Shown here: positions 45,691 to 55,214 of the stretch, one piece after another | How the letters are laid out: the number at the start of each line of letters is the position of its first letter | Numbering within the stretch: position 1 is the stretch's first letter | Origin: Verrucomicrobiota bacterium | GTDB taxonomy: Bacteria; Verrucomicrobiota; Verrucomicrobiia; Opitutales; Opitutaceae | Reading direction: 5' to 3' | Length of the DNA: 64,000 nucleotides | Assembly (NCBI GenBank): GCA_014584295.1 | Contig: JACTNC010000019.1 | Coordinates: 186,001-250,000 of the forward strand | Notes under the pieces: generated by a model | Seen by the model: the letters and a program-made list of their open reading frames with translations, nothing else | Database searches by the model: none | Told to the model about the DNA's origin: nothing | Made by a program: the position numbers and the translations under genes

Positions 45691-47015
45691 TCGAGAATGG
45701 CTCCCTGGGACCGCAGGGTGGAGCGCAGCCGCGAGGCATCCACTTCGGAGAATCGCCCGCCGTGACCTGCAATCATGGAGGCCGCGACTCCTGCCGCGTG
45801 TCCCATGACCATGCATTGTCCCATCGAGCGCACACTCGCGTGCGCGTCGTGGGTGGCCGAAAAGCAGCGTCCGGCGACTGCCAGGTTGTCGATACCTCGG
45901 GGCACGAGGGTGCGATACGGGATACCGACGCATTGGCCGTCTGGGAGGTAGTGCCAGCGCGTGCCGTCTCCGTCGTGATGGTCCTCGATGGGTGCACCGC
46001 ACAGTCCTATCTGATCATCGAACTGCCGAGCACCGAGCACATCCTCCTTCGTGAGGCGATAGATTCCTTGGACGCGTCGTGTTTCGCGAACACCGATCTG
46101 CGGACCGAATGTGGCAAGGCGTGCCTTCCCGTATCCTGGCACTCGATCGTGCAGGAATCGGAGGTATTCAAGGGCCTGCTCGCGTCCCTCCATTTCCGCC
46201 CGCGTGAGCAAGTCCGGGTCGGTCGCATTGATGACATCACCGGCTGCATTCCGCTCGAATGAATTGAGGCGTGTCATGATCGTGGCCGTCATGCCCTCCA
46301 CGGGAGTGATGTGATCGGAGCCCTCCCGGCGTGGAAGCCGGTAGCCAAGGGTCGTCGCCGCCTCCGCCATGAGCGCATGAAGCCGGTCCTTGGTCACAGT
46401 CTTGCGTTGCGGCATGTCGACGTTGGCGACGCGAAAGGAGGTGGTGAGCGTTTGCGCGGGCGCCTCGGCGCCGGCGAGTTCGAAGGGCACGCCGCCGAAG
46501 GCGCAGAGATCGGCATCACCCGAGGCATCGATGAATGCGCGGCCGCGGACGAGTTGGAGACCGGTCTTGGTTGCGATAACCAGTGCATCGAAGCGATCTC
46601 CGATGCGGACCACATCCTGGACGGTTGTGTGCAAAAGGACTTGGGCGCCGGCGCGCCGGACAAGGCGTTCCCAAGCGACCTTGAGTTCGTCCGGATGGTA
46701 GGTGATGCCGGTGCCTGCACCGAAAGTGTTTGGGCGCTCGACCACGGGCCCGATGGCCCGCATTTCGGCGACCAGATCATCGGGAACGCCTCCGACAACC
46801 TTGCGATTGGTTTTACCTGGTGTGTAGAAACCGTAGAACGTGTCGAGAACGGCAGTGGAGGTTCCGCCGAGAAACGGCAGTTTCTCAATGAGAAGCGTGC
46901 GCACGCCCGCACGGGCGGCGGCGATCGTCGCGGTTGCGCCCGCGGAACCGGATCCCACGATCACAAGATCGAAAGTACCGTAGACCGGAATGGATTTTGA
47001 ATAGGTAAACATCAC
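45687..47015 (-). CDS. FAD-dependent oxidoreductase (FAD_oxidored family)
   Basis: A 442-residue flavoprotein. FAD site FDLVIVGSGSAGATATIAAARAG, LIEKLPFLGGTSTAV, the GRAFIDASGDADLCAFGG segment, GRCFSATHDAHASVRSMGQCMVMGHAAGVAASM at the C-terminus. No signal peptide. This family is common in glycan loci of verrucomicrobia and planctomycetes and is biochemically poorly defined; oxidation of a sugar is plausible. It lies 11 nt downstream of the SIS gene. Confidence 0.88.
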   Translation of the reverse strand: MMFTYSKSIPVYGTFDLVIVGSGSAGATATIAAARAGVRTLLIEKLPFLGGTSTAVLDTFYGFYTPGKTNRKVVGGVPDDLVAEMRAIGPVVERPNTFGAGTGITYHPDELKVAWERLVRRAGAQVLLHTTVQDVVRIGDRFDALVIATKTGLQLVRGRAFIDASGDADLCAFGGVPFELAGAEAPAQTLTTSFRVANVDMPQRKTVTKDRLHALMAEAATTLGYRLPRREGSDHITPVEGMTATIMTRLNSFERNAAGDVINATDPDLLTRAEMEGREQALEYLRFLHDRVPGYGKARLATFGPQIGVRETRRVQGIYRLTKEDVLGARQFDDQIGLCGAPIEDHHDGDGTRWHYLPDGQCVGIPYRTLVPRGIDNLAVAGRCFSATHDAHASVRSMGQCMVMGHAAGVAASMIAGHGGRFSEVDASRLRSTLRSQGAILE

Positions 47016-47026
47016 AGGGCCGACTG

Positions 47027-47842
47027 TCAGGGTGTGGCACGATGGAGCGCCTGGGAGTAGCGTCTGCGCTGGTCGCGAATCCAGGCATCGTAGGTGTCGC
47101 GCGTATCGGCGACATGCATGTTGCGGAGGACCGGATGGCGAATCCCGCGGGAATCAAGTTCGCGCAGGGTGAGTTCGTTCAGGCTTTGGATGACGCTCAA
47201 TGCTCCGATGGAAGAAAGCGGGCAGAGCGGATAGGTGCCTGTGCCTCCGGCAACCGTGACGGTGGTGTCACCCATCGGCATGCCATTGTCGAGAAGGTGG
47301 ACCCTATCGGGTGATTCCTCGGCGATATGCCAGAAGGTTTTCCCCGAACTGTGTTTGGGCGCGCCCTGACGGGCCTGCTCGCGGCAGCAGAGCAGCACCA
47401 GCGGGTTGCGCGGATGCATCTGGCGCCAGGCAAGGGCGGCATCCACAGCGGCGGTCGTCTGACCGGTGGCGGAAATGGCGAGCAGCGGTTCGTGGGGGCC
47501 GACATCGACCTCGGCCAGTAGCTGGCGTCCGAGTCCCTCGACCTTCTCAATCGTTTGATTGAGCCGAATGCCATTGGGCCCTACGACGTCGACAAACGTG
47601 ACCAAGCCCGCCTGAAGCAGGGGATGGAAACCGGTGAGCGCGCCGATGCGGATGCAAAGCTCCTCGACCGCGATGCGGGAGTGTCCGTTGGCATAGACAT
47701 GAACGACTCCTCCTTCGCCGAGCGCATTGGCGAAGAGTCGGGCGACGGCCGCGAGGGCCGCATGTTGTGCGCGAAGCGAAAGCCGTACGCGCTCAAGCTG
47801 ATCGGGGAAGGTGAGCTCCGGCGGGACTGCGGAAGGAGGCAT
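47027..47842 (-). CDS. SIS-domain protein (UPF0309-like)
   Basis: A 271-residue SIS (sugar isomerase) domain protein. VVHVYANGHSRIAVEELCIRIGAL, LLAISATGQTTAAVDAAL, the PKHSSGKTFWHIAEESPDRVHLLDNGMPMGD block and a C-terminal ELDSRGIRHPV segment match the UPF0309 group rather than GlmS or KdsD. These proteins bind phosphosugars. It is the first gene of the long minus-strand locus. ATG 47842 is chosen; an upstream in-frame ATG at 47878 would place the start inside the duplicated araC promoter segment. Confidence 0.8.
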   Translation of the reverse strand: MPPSAVPPELTFPDQLERVRLSLRAQHAALAAVARLFANALGEGGVVHVYANGHSRIAVEELCIRIGALTGFHPLLQAGLVTFVDVVGPNGIRLNQTIEKVEGLGRQLLAEVDVGPHEPLLAISATGQTTAAVDAALAWRQMHPRNPLVLLCCREQARQGAPKHSSGKTFWHIAEESPDRVHLLDNGMPMGDTTVTVAGGTGTYPLCPLSSIGALSVIQSLNELTLRELDSRGIRHPVLRNMHVADTRDTYDAWIRDQRRRYSQALHRATP

Positions 47843-47852
47843 GCTTCGTAGT

Positions 47853-48049
47853 CTATTCCGTTTTGTGACTGGAAGCATCCAGAAACAATGCCTATTTTTT
47901 CCGGAAAAATAGGGTTTATGTCGGATGTCTGCTTCGAAGCGTTTGGGCTGATGGCAAGGCTATTTCTGCACGCCGTGAGAGGGAACGAATTCATCATCAT
48001 AGCTAGAGTGGGCCTGGAACTGCACGAAACCCGCATGCTACGGATTTGA
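47853..48049 (+). pseudogene. Truncated duplicate of the araC promoter and 5' end
   Basis: About 145 nt (47853-48000) match the region 49967-50112 around the araC start. Both copies have TTTGT..CTGGAAGC..CCAGAAA, then ATGCCTATT.TTTCCGGAAAAATAGG, GGATGTC.GCTTCGAA.CGTTTGGGCTG. From ATG 47888 the copy reads MPIFSGKIGFMSDVCFEAFGLMARL, then loses similarity and stops after 53 codons at 48049. The DNA-binding domain is missing. It sits between the divergent SIS-led operon and the FAD oxidoreductase at 48170, so its palindromes may still serve as operator sites. Confidence 0.8.
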
Positions 48050-48169
48050 TTCGCCTGATTTCCGCCCTTGATGCTCGGTGCGCTTTTCCCGAGATTGGAA
48101 CAGGTTGGTGCCATTCCATTCGCATTATTTTTCCCTATGTCACTTCTCACAATAATGGATATCGTTTCC

Positions 48170-49834
48170 ATGAGACCCAAGCTCCTCCTGCTCTCGCTCC
48201 TGAGCTTCTGTTTGGCGGGCTATCTGCCTGCGGCACCTGGATATGATCTGGTGATTTATGGGGGCACTTCAGCAGGAATGGCGGCTGCGGTGCAGGCGAA
48301 GCGCATGGGCAAGTCGGTTGTGGTGATCGAGCCAACCCGGCGGCTGGGCGGATTGACCACCGGCGGCCTGGGCCAAACGGATATCGGCAACAAGGCGGCA
48401 ATCGGCGGCATCGCACTGGAGTTCTATCAGGCCGTGCGTCGCTATTATGAGCAGCCGTCCTCGTGGAAATGGCAGAAGCGTCGAGAGTACAGGGACGACG
48501 GACAGACGCGCACGGCGGCGGGAGAGGCGGCGATGTGGACTTTTGAGCCGAGCGCAGCTTTGAAGATATTCAATGACTGGGTTGCGGAGAACGGGATCGA
48601 TGTGGTTTATGGCGAGCGACTCAACCGGGAGGCTGGGGTGGCGCTGACCCGCTCGATCCCTTGGCGCATCTTGTCGATCGCGATGGAGTCGGGGAAGGTG
48701 TTTCGCGGCAGAATGTTCATCGATGCGACGTATGAGGGCGATCTCATGGCTGCGGCGAAGGTGAGCTATACGGTGGGTCGCGAAGCGAACGCACAGTATG
48801 GAGAAACGGCAAACGGAGTTCAGACGCGGCTGGCGAAGGCGCATCAACTGTTTCCGGGCATCGATCCCTATGTGAAGCCCGGTGATCCGAGCAGTGGCCT
48901 GCTTCCGCACATCGACCCGACCGGGCCGGGCGAGGAAGGTGGTGGGGACAAGCGAGTGCAGGCCTATTGTTTCAGGATGTGTCTCACCGACCATCCCGAC
49001 AACCGGATCCCGTTTGCCAAACCGGATGGCTACAATCCGCTCTGGTATGAATTGTTGTTGCGCAATTTCGAGGCCGGAGAGCGAAGGGTGCCTTGGATCA
49101 ATTCCGCCATGCCCAACCGCAAGACGGACACAAACAACAGACAGGGTTTTTCCACGGATTTCATCGGTCAGAACTACGACTATCCTGAAGCTTCCTATGC
49201 GGAACGCGAAAGAATCGTGGCGCAGCACCGCCTATACCAGCAGGGGTTGATGTGGACGTTGGCAAACCATCCCCGCGTGCCTCAGGCGGTACGCAATGAA
49301 GTCGCCCGCTGGGGAATGACAAAGGACGAGTTCGTGGAAGGTAAAGGGTGGCAGGAGCAGATCTACGTGCGTGAGGCGCGAAGGATGGTGAGCGACTATG
49401 TGATGACGCAGCACAACTGTCAGGGGGATGCCGTGGCTGATGATGCTATTGGACTCGCCGCCTACACGATGGATTCGCACAATCAGCAGCGCTATGTGGA
49501 TGAGCAAGGCCACGTGCGCAATGAAGGAGACGTGCAGATCAAGGGATTTCCTCCGTACCCGATCAGCTACAGATCCATCGTGCCCTCTGCGCGGGAATGC
49601 GCCAATCTGATTGTACCGGTGTGTCTCTCGGCGAGCCACATTGCCTTTGGCTCCATTCGGATGGAGCCGGTTTTCATGGTGTTGGGCCAATCTGCTGCAA
49701 CGGCCGCGGTGCTGGCGATCGATGGGAAAAGAGCGGTGCAGGCCATTGACTACGGCAAGCTGCGGGAGCAACTGACGAAGGATAAGCAAGTGCTCAAGTG
49801 GACCGGTCCGCGTAGACCGACGAATACTCATTGA
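48170..49834 (+). CDS. Secreted FAD-dependent oxidoreductase
   Basis: A 554-residue flavoprotein with a signal peptide ([20 protein letters not shown]). FAD site [88 protein letters not shown], and [30 protein letters not shown] at the end. It belongs to the FAD_oxidored family, as does the protein at 45687, but is longer and exported. Start ATG 48170 directly begins the signal peptide; upstream in-frame starts from 48068 are not supported. Confidence 0.88.
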   Translation: MRPKLLLLSLLSFCLAGYLPAAPGYDLVIYGGTSAGMAAAVQAKRMGKSVVVIEPTRRLGGLTTGGLGQTDIGNKAAIGGIALEFYQAVRRYYEQPSSWKWQKRREYRDDGQTRTAAGEAAMWTFEPSAALKIFNDWVAENGIDVVYGERLNREAGVALTRSIPWRILSIAMESGKVFRGRMFIDATYEGDLMAAAKVSYTVGREANAQYGETANGVQTRLAKAHQLFPGIDPYVKPGDPSSGLLPHIDPTGPGEEGGGDKRVQAYCFRMCLTDHPDNRIPFAKPDGYNPLWYELLLRNFEAGERRVPWINSAMPNRKTDTNNRQGFSTDFIGQNYDYPEASYAERERIVAQHRLYQQGLMWTLANHPRVPQAVRNEVARWGMTKDEFVEGKGWQEQIYVREARRMVSDYVMTQHNCQGDAVADDAIGLAAYTMDSHNQQRYVDEQGHVRNEGDVQIKGFPPYPISYRSIVPSARECANLIVPVCLSASHIAFGSIRMEPVFMVLGQSAATAAVLAIDGKRAVQAIDYGKLREQLTKDKQVLKWTGPRRPTNTH

Positions 49835-49966
49835 GACGGCTCCCAGTTGCAGTCCATTTCTCGAGGCTGCCTGCCGGTTCATACTGGCTGGAATGAGAGA
49901 TGAATGCATGCCGCCCCTGCTTGGAATGACTTCCTGCGTATGCCTGCATCCGATTACCCTGGCAGG

Positions 49967-50028
49967 CTGATTCGTTTTGTTTCTGGAAGCCGCCAGAAAA
50001 CATGCCTATTCTTTCCGGAAAAATAGGA
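49967..50028. promoter_or_regulatory. Two inverted repeats at the araC start
   Basis: TTTCTGG-AAGCCG-CCAGAAA (49980-49999) is a 7-bp inverted repeat just before the ATG. CTATT-C-TTTCCGGAAA-A-AATAG (50007-50027) is a near-perfect 21-nt palindrome spanning the first codons. Both elements are largely kept in the truncated copy at 47868-47913. Autoregulation by the AraC-type protein is the simplest reading. Confidence 0.55.
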
Positions 50029-50859
50029 TTCATGCCGGATGTCCGCTTCGAAACGTTTGGGCTGGCTGCGAAGCTGCTTTCTCCGCCCCGTGCGATGGAG
50101 CGGATCCATCATCACAGTGAAATTGAGATCAACTATCTGCTGAAGGGGGATGTCACCTATCTGCATCGCGGGGTGATGAGGCGGTTGATTCCCCAGCGGT
50201 TGACGTTGTTCTGGGGGTCGACGCCGCACACGCTGGTGGCCGCTGATCGCCGGAGCCGGATGGCATGGATCACGGTGCCGCTTGCGTGGGTTTGGAGCTG
50301 GGCATTGCCGGAGCGCTTTATAAGCGGACTGATGGAAGGCAACTGGTGGGTTGCACCGGCGGACAACGCGGGCCGGTTTGCGGTGCTGGATTGGGTTCGG
50401 GAACTGGCCCAGGCCAATCACCAGCAGCAGCGGAGATTGCTCTATGAGTTCCAGGCATGCCTGCTGTGGATGGCCGAAAGGGCGGATGCAGAAGGAAGTC
50501 CGGCGCGAAATATCCGGGTAAAATCGGTGCCCAACAACCTGCGGCACGTCGAGGTGATGGCCCGGTGCATGGCTGAGCGTTACCACGAAAAAATTTCCAT
50601 TTCGGAAATCGCCGGCTCGGCCGGCCTGCATCCCAATTACGCGATGCCGCTGTTCCAGCGCCTGTCAGGAATCACGATCGGCGATTACCTGCGCCAATGC
50701 CGCGTGACCAATGCGCAGAGGCTGTTGCTGCTCAATGATGACAAGGTCGTCGATGTCGCGCTGGCTTGCGGCTTCGGATCGCTGAGTGCGTTTTACGAGG
50801 TGTTCGGCCGCTGCGTGGGCGAGTCACCCCAGGCCTTCCGACGGCGCATGCGCGAGTGA
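50002..50859 (+). CDS. AraC-family transcriptional regulator
   Basis: A 285-residue regulator. The N-terminal half is a cupin-like sensor (HHHSEIEINYLLKGDVTYLHRG, LTLFWGSTPHTLV). The C-terminal AraC domain has two HTH motifs: ISISEIAGSAGLHPNYAMPLFQRLSG and VVDVALACGFGSLSAFYEVFGRCVGESPQAFRRRM. It probably senses a sugar and controls the flanking sulfatase and oxidoreductase genes. ATG 50002 is used; an in-frame ATG at 50032 has a closer AGGA. Comparison with the duplicate favours 50002, as GGA/GGG and TTC/TTT changes between the two starts are synonymous. Confidence 0.92.
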   Translation: MPILSGKIGFMPDVRFETFGLAAKLLSPPRAMERIHHHSEIEINYLLKGDVTYLHRGVMRRLIPQRLTLFWGSTPHTLVAADRRSRMAWITVPLAWVWSWALPERFISGLMEGNWWVAPADNAGRFAVLDWVRELAQANHQQQRRLLYEFQACLLWMAERADAEGSPARNIRVKSVPNNLRHVEVMARCMAERYHEKISISEIAGSAGLHPNYAMPLFQRLSGITIGDYLRQCRVTNAQRLLLLNDDKVVDVALACGFGSLSAFYEVFGRCVGESPQAFRRRMRE

Positions 50860-51024
50860 GGTCGGGACGTGGGTGTCGAGGGCGCGGTGACCACTCGGGT
50901 AAAATGGCTTTCCGGATGACCGCGGCTTGCTTCCCTTCTCTTTCCGGGTAGAAGGGAGTGGCGCGGACTCTGGCCGTGGCCCAGTTTCAAAAGAGGAAGC
51001 CGATAAGAATGTAGGAGTGAGAAA

Positions 51025-52536
51025 ATGAAATTCACCATGAAATGTCTTACCCCCGTCTGGTATGTGCTCGGATTGTTTTCGCTCGGCGGTTCACTTGCGG
51101 CCGCAGCCGACGCATCGCGTCCAAATGTGCTGTTCATCGCCGTCGACGATTTGCGACCCGAACTCGGATGCTATGGCATGCCGGTTGTGAGCCCGAACAT
51201 TGATCGTCTGGCGAAACAAGGTGTGCTTTTCGAGCGCGCCTATGCGCAACAGGCCGTCTGTTCGCCTTCGCGCTCGAGTGTGATGACGGGTGCGCGGCCA
51301 GATACCACCAAGGTCTGGGACCTTGAGACCGATTTTCGTAAGGCGTTGCCCGATGTGATCACGCTCGGACAGCATTTCAAGAATCACGGTTATTTTTCAC
51401 AGGGCATGGGCAAGATCTACCATGGCGGTTTTAATGATGCAGCGACATGGAGCGTGCCATGGGGGACGCCCTCGGCGCCCACCTATGCCAATGAAGAGAA
51501 CCTGCGGCTGCATCGCCGGACGGAGGGCATTGTGCCCAGCCGCGGTACCAAGGGAGGAAAGCCTGCGATACCGCCCGGCTCCCGCGGTCCGGCCTATGAA
51601 GGCGAAGATGTGCCCGATGACACCTTTACCGACGGAAAGACGGCACGCCTGGCGGTCGCGACGCTTCGTGGACTTGCGGGGAGGCAGGAGCCGTTTTTCC
51701 TGGCGGTCGGCTTTTCGAAACCTCACCTGCCATTTGTTTCCCCAAAACGTTATTGGGATCTTTATGATCCGTCGAAGATCCAGCTTGCGCCCAATCCGTT
51801 CTATCCAAAGGGCGCGCCCGACTATGCCATCCTTGTTCCAGGAGGGGAAGTGCGCAGGTATCACGGCATGCCGAATGGGGAGATTCCGCCGGACGTGGCG
51901 CGCCGATTGAAGCACGCCTATTACGCGGCAACCAGCTACGTCGATGCGCAGATCGGGCTTGTGCTGGATGAACTTGAGCGCACGGGCCTCAGGAAAAACA
52001 CGATCGTTGTCCTTTGGGGCGATCATGGATGGAAACTCGGCGAGCACCATGCGTGGAGCAAGCACTCCAACGTCGAGAACGATACGCGGGTGCCCTTGAT
52101 CATTTCGGCGCCGGGACTCAAGTCAGCCGGATCCCACACCCGCGCGCTGGCGGAACTCGTCGACATCTACCCGACGCTTTGTGACCTCGCGGGCCTGCCA
52201 TTGCCGTCGCACCTCGAAGGCAACAGCCTCAGGCCCGTGCTCGAGCAGCCGGGCCGCTCCTGGAAACCGGCGGCCTTCAGCCAGTATCCGCGCGGGATAA
52301 ATCGCGACGGGAAGTCGCTTCAGCTCATGGGCTACTCCATGCGCACCGACCATCACCGCCTGACCGTCTGGGTCCATCGCGACGACCACTCCATCATCGA
52401 CGCCGTCGAACTCTACGACTCCGTTGCCGATCCGCAGGAAAATACCAACATCGCCGCGGACCCCGGTCAGGCCGAAATCCTCTCCCGCCTGGTGAAGCAA
52501 TGGCGCAAAGGCTGGCAGGGCGCGCGGCCGAAGTGA
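51025..52536 (+). CDS. Secreted sulfatase (iduronate-2-sulfatase-like)
   Basis: A 503-residue formylglycine sulfatase with a signal peptide (WYVLGLFSLGGSLAAAA). RPNVLFIAVDDLRPELGCYG, modified Cys79 in CSPSR, SQGMGKIYHGG, FFLAVGFSKPHLPFVSPKRYWDLYD and LWGDHGWKLGEHHAWSKHSNVENDTRVPLI match iduronate-2-sulfatase-type enzymes. A TAGGAG site precedes ATG 51025. The iduronate-sulfatase label describes similarity only. It follows araC on the same strand; the 165-nt gap shows no clear operator. Confidence 0.92.
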   Translation: MKFTMKCLTPVWYVLGLFSLGGSLAAAADASRPNVLFIAVDDLRPELGCYGMPVVSPNIDRLAKQGVLFERAYAQQAVCSPSRSSVMTGARPDTTKVWDLETDFRKALPDVITLGQHFKNHGYFSQGMGKIYHGGFNDAATWSVPWGTPSAPTYANEENLRLHRRTEGIVPSRGTKGGKPAIPPGSRGPAYEGEDVPDDTFTDGKTARLAVATLRGLAGRQEPFFLAVGFSKPHLPFVSPKRYWDLYDPSKIQLAPNPFYPKGAPDYAILVPGGEVRRYHGMPNGEIPPDVARRLKHAYYAATSYVDAQIGLVLDELERTGLRKNTIVVLWGDHGWKLGEHHAWSKHSNVENDTRVPLIISAPGLKSAGSHTRALAELVDIYPTLCDLAGLPLPSHLEGNSLRPVLEQPGRSWKPAAFSQYPRGINRDGKSLQLMGYSMRTDHHRLTVWVHRDDHSIIDAVELYDSVADPQENTNIAADPGQAEILSRLVKQWRKGWQGARPK

Positions 52537-52790
52537 GTTGGACTCTGGCCGTTGATCAGGGGATCTAGAGAATCGGAGAAGACATGTGAGGTTTCTACTT
52601 CTTCGATTTCTGCGGCGATTCTACAATCTCAAGGATTCGAACGATATTTGTAGCCTTTCGAGATCGCGATTGCCTGCAATGCGTTGATCGCATAAATAGG
52701 GTTGGCCGATCATTTCTCCGCGGCGTAGAGTAAATTGGAAATCATCGAGCCGCCATCTCCCGGGTTAGGAATGGCTTTGCGAAACTGCGC

Positions 52791-55163
52791 TCAGGGCAGA
52801 GCGTAGACTTCGACGAGCACGATGCCTGTTCCTGCGCCGTCTTCGGATGAACCGTGGACGGTGTAGGCGCCGGGATTAAGTGTGGTGACAATGGCGGCGT
52901 CGCCGCTGCCGGGGGTGAGGGGGAAGGCTCCGACGAGCGTTGCTGCCTGCGTGATTGCGGTCGGGTCTGGTGCATCGCCCCAGTCGTCTTGATATTGGAG
53001 GACGGTGCTTGCTCCGTCGGGCTCGCTCCGGTGCAAAACGAGCATGGGGTCGCTCATGGTTCCGGGGAGATTGAAGGGCGCAACGCTGAGCGTTGGTCCC
53101 ACCACGCGGATCAGGAGTTTCCTGGGCGCTCCGGTCGAAATGATGAATCCGGGGATGATGATCTCTTCTCCTACCCCGCAATATCCCCTTGTCGAAATAT
53201 TGATCAGTCGGGAATCGCCCGGGGTAGGATCGGCATCGTAGAGTTCCATGATCGCGATGCCCGTGAGCGCTCCGGCACCGCGCGCTATGGCTGTGTAGAG
53301 ACCGGGTTGGAGATCGGCGAGGATAGCCGCATCGGCGCTGCCATTGATCAACGGGAATGCGCCTACTGCCTCGGCGGTTGTCTTGATGACCGCGGCGCTG
53401 GCGCTGGTGTTCCAATTATCGTTGAACGCGACCTCGCTCACGCCCGTGGAGGTCTGATGCATGAGCGTCAGGGTGGGATCGGCAAGAAACTGGGTCACGC
53501 CGAATTTCTCGAGTTCCGGGCCGACAGCACGAATCAACAGCCGTTTTCCGGTGGAGCCTTGGATGACAAAACCAAGGATCATGACGTTGTCGCCTGTCCG
53601 GACGGACCCGCGCGTGGAGAGGTTGATCAGTCGGGACGCTGGCAGCGGTGAGATGCGAATCGACGAAGGGGTAATGGGATTGCATCCGCCGGCAAAGGAT
53701 CCGTTGTCGTCCGCCACCCGGACAAACTGCGTTGAACTGTCCTGGGGTTGCCCGGATGCGTACCGGCCCGCGGCCTTCATCCAGTTACGGACATCCGGCC
53801 ATCCGTATTCCTGTACCGTGGGATTCTGATATTTCGCCTCCGGTGGGATGCTTTTCACGTAGCTCCAGACGACATTGTTGACGCGCAGATTGTCGGGATC
53901 CTGCTGATCGTCGGGTACGCAGCCCAGGAAATTGGCGATCCCGATCCCGGCATTTCCATTTGGAGCACCGTTTACGGAGGGAAGCTCCGGCTGCCGTCCC
54001 CAGAAGGGCTGCGGTGCGATTAGCGGATCCATGTCCTTTTCCGGCGCGCTCATGTTCACATCGTTCTTCGCCGCGTGAACATAGGGGTTCCAATAATTGA
54101 GGTGGTAGACATGCAGCGACATGGGCAGGACATTGCGCACCGCCCTCATTTCCTCGTAGCAGCGGAAGAGCGCGCCCCGTGCTCCGCCGTGCGACGGAGT
54201 CGGGCCGGGCTCGCGTGGAAATGTATCCGGACCGCAGATACCTCCGCCCATCCCGATCGTTGCGGTGTCAAGCAGGTGGGCGATGATGGTCTTCACCTCG
54301 GTGGTGGGTGAATTGACCATTTGCCAGAAGAGCCGGTGCGGATGGCTGCTGCCGGGAGCGAAATTGTGCAGGCGGCCGTCCACCCAGCCCCAGGCATTCA
54401 ATCCGGGGTTCCATTCCCGGCCCGCCAACCAAAGGTGGAAGGCCTTCAGATTCTCGATCCAGGCAGTCCGCCTATCGGCTGTCCAGTAGCTGCTTGTTCC
54501 GACCTCATGCTCCTGAATGACAAACCCGTAGAATGCCTCACTGGCAGCGGGTGATTTCCTGAGCTCCGAAATGACCGTTCGATACAAGTCTTTCAGAAAC
54601 CCAAGGACCTCGGGCTTGTCCAGTTTGATGTTCGAAGTTTCCTTGGGATCCGTGGTCTGATCTCCGGTCGCATATTCCCAGCCGCGAGTCAGGAATTGGG
54701 GCAGCGAGGAGAACTTGTGTGTGAGCATGACGCGTAGTTTCAGCCCGGCGGCGTTACAGGCCACCGCTTCGGCGACGATTCGGCCGATTCCGGGATTGCC
54801 CAGTTTGAATTCACCCGGGGTGTTTCCCGATCCACTGTCCTGCAATTCTGCCCAGTCGTATTCGCGCTCGATGAAACGCATCCAAGGTCCCGTGGACTGG
54901 CATTCGCTGATGAGCGCGCCGATCGTGACCGCATTGGACGCCCGGCCGTCGGTCCGATTGGTAAGTCCGTGACCGGGGATGAGCAGATAGTCAGACTGCG
55001 CGTTCGCTGTTGTCAGGGCCAAGATCAGGATCACAAACACCGCGACGAGAAGGGAACCGCGCTCCTTTGGAGATGTGATGCGCAGGCGATACGGATCGAC
55101 TGACGTGCAGGGTGTTCCTCGATGATTCAAACCGTTGTGAGAGGTATTTGGGGAGCTGTGCAT
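52791..55163 (-). CDS. Secreted barrel-like protein with two C-terminal tandem repeats
   Basis: About 790 residues. After a long basic leader and a hydrophobic export segment (SLLVAVFVILILALTTANA) comes a large domain (about 60-480) with WMRFIEREYDWAELQD, YGFVIQEHEVGTSSYW, NAWGWVDGRLHNF and VQEYGWPDVRNWMKAAG, suggestive of a glycosidase-like TIM barrel, but I cannot name a family. Two repeats of about 140 residues follow (507-648 and 650-790): SRLIN-STRG, LLIR-VGP, DPML-L, DNW/DDW, GAFPL, DAAI, LNPGAYT and a VEVY/MELY end. These repeats occur in large secreted proteins of this phylum. ATG 55163 is used; an in-frame GTG at 55214 adds 17 residues. Confidence 0.65.
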   Translation of the reverse strand: MHSSPNTSHNGLNHRGTPCTSVDPYRLRITSPKERGSLLVAVFVILILALTTANAQSDYLLIPGHGLTNRTDGRASNAVTIGALISECQSTGPWMRFIEREYDWAELQDSGSGNTPGEFKLGNPGIGRIVAEAVACNAAGLKLRVMLTHKFSSLPQFLTRGWEYATGDQTTDPKETSNIKLDKPEVLGFLKDLYRTVISELRKSPAASEAFYGFVIQEHEVGTSSYWTADRRTAWIENLKAFHLWLAGREWNPGLNAWGWVDGRLHNFAPGSSHPHRLFWQMVNSPTTEVKTIIAHLLDTATIGMGGGICGPDTFPREPGPTPSHGGARGALFRCYEEMRAVRNVLPMSLHVYHLNYWNPYVHAAKNDVNMSAPEKDMDPLIAPQPFWGRQPELPSVNGAPNGNAGIGIANFLGCVPDDQQDPDNLRVNNVVWSYVKSIPPEAKYQNPTVQEYGWPDVRNWMKAAGRYASGQPQDSSTQFVRVADDNGSFAGGCNPITPSSIRISPLPASRLINLSTRGSVRTGDNVMILGFVIQGSTGKRLLIRAVGPELEKFGVTQFLADPTLTLMHQTSTGVSEVAFNDNWNTSASAAVIKTTAEAVGAFPLINGSADAAILADLQPGLYTAIARGAGALTGIAIMELYDADPTPGDSRLINISTRGYCGVGEEIIIPGFIISTGAPRKLLIRVVGPTLSVAPFNLPGTMSDPMLVLHRSEPDGASTVLQYQDDWGDAPDPTAITQAATLVGAFPLTPGSGDAAIVTTLNPGAYTVHGSSEDGAGTGIVLVEVYALP

Positions 55164-55214
55164 GAAGGGGTATGAGGTGCAGGCGGCGGAGTGAGAGGCA
55201 CCCGGCGCGTGCAC

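Noticed and set aside
44725-46002. 425-residue version of the ROK protein
   Set aside because: The extra 104 residues are Arg/Pro-rich out-of-frame translation of the FAD oxidoreductase gene.
47581-48180. Minus-strand frame of about 200 codons over the divergent promoter
   Set aside because: It overlaps the SIS gene in another frame and the duplicated araC segment; composition is not protein-like.
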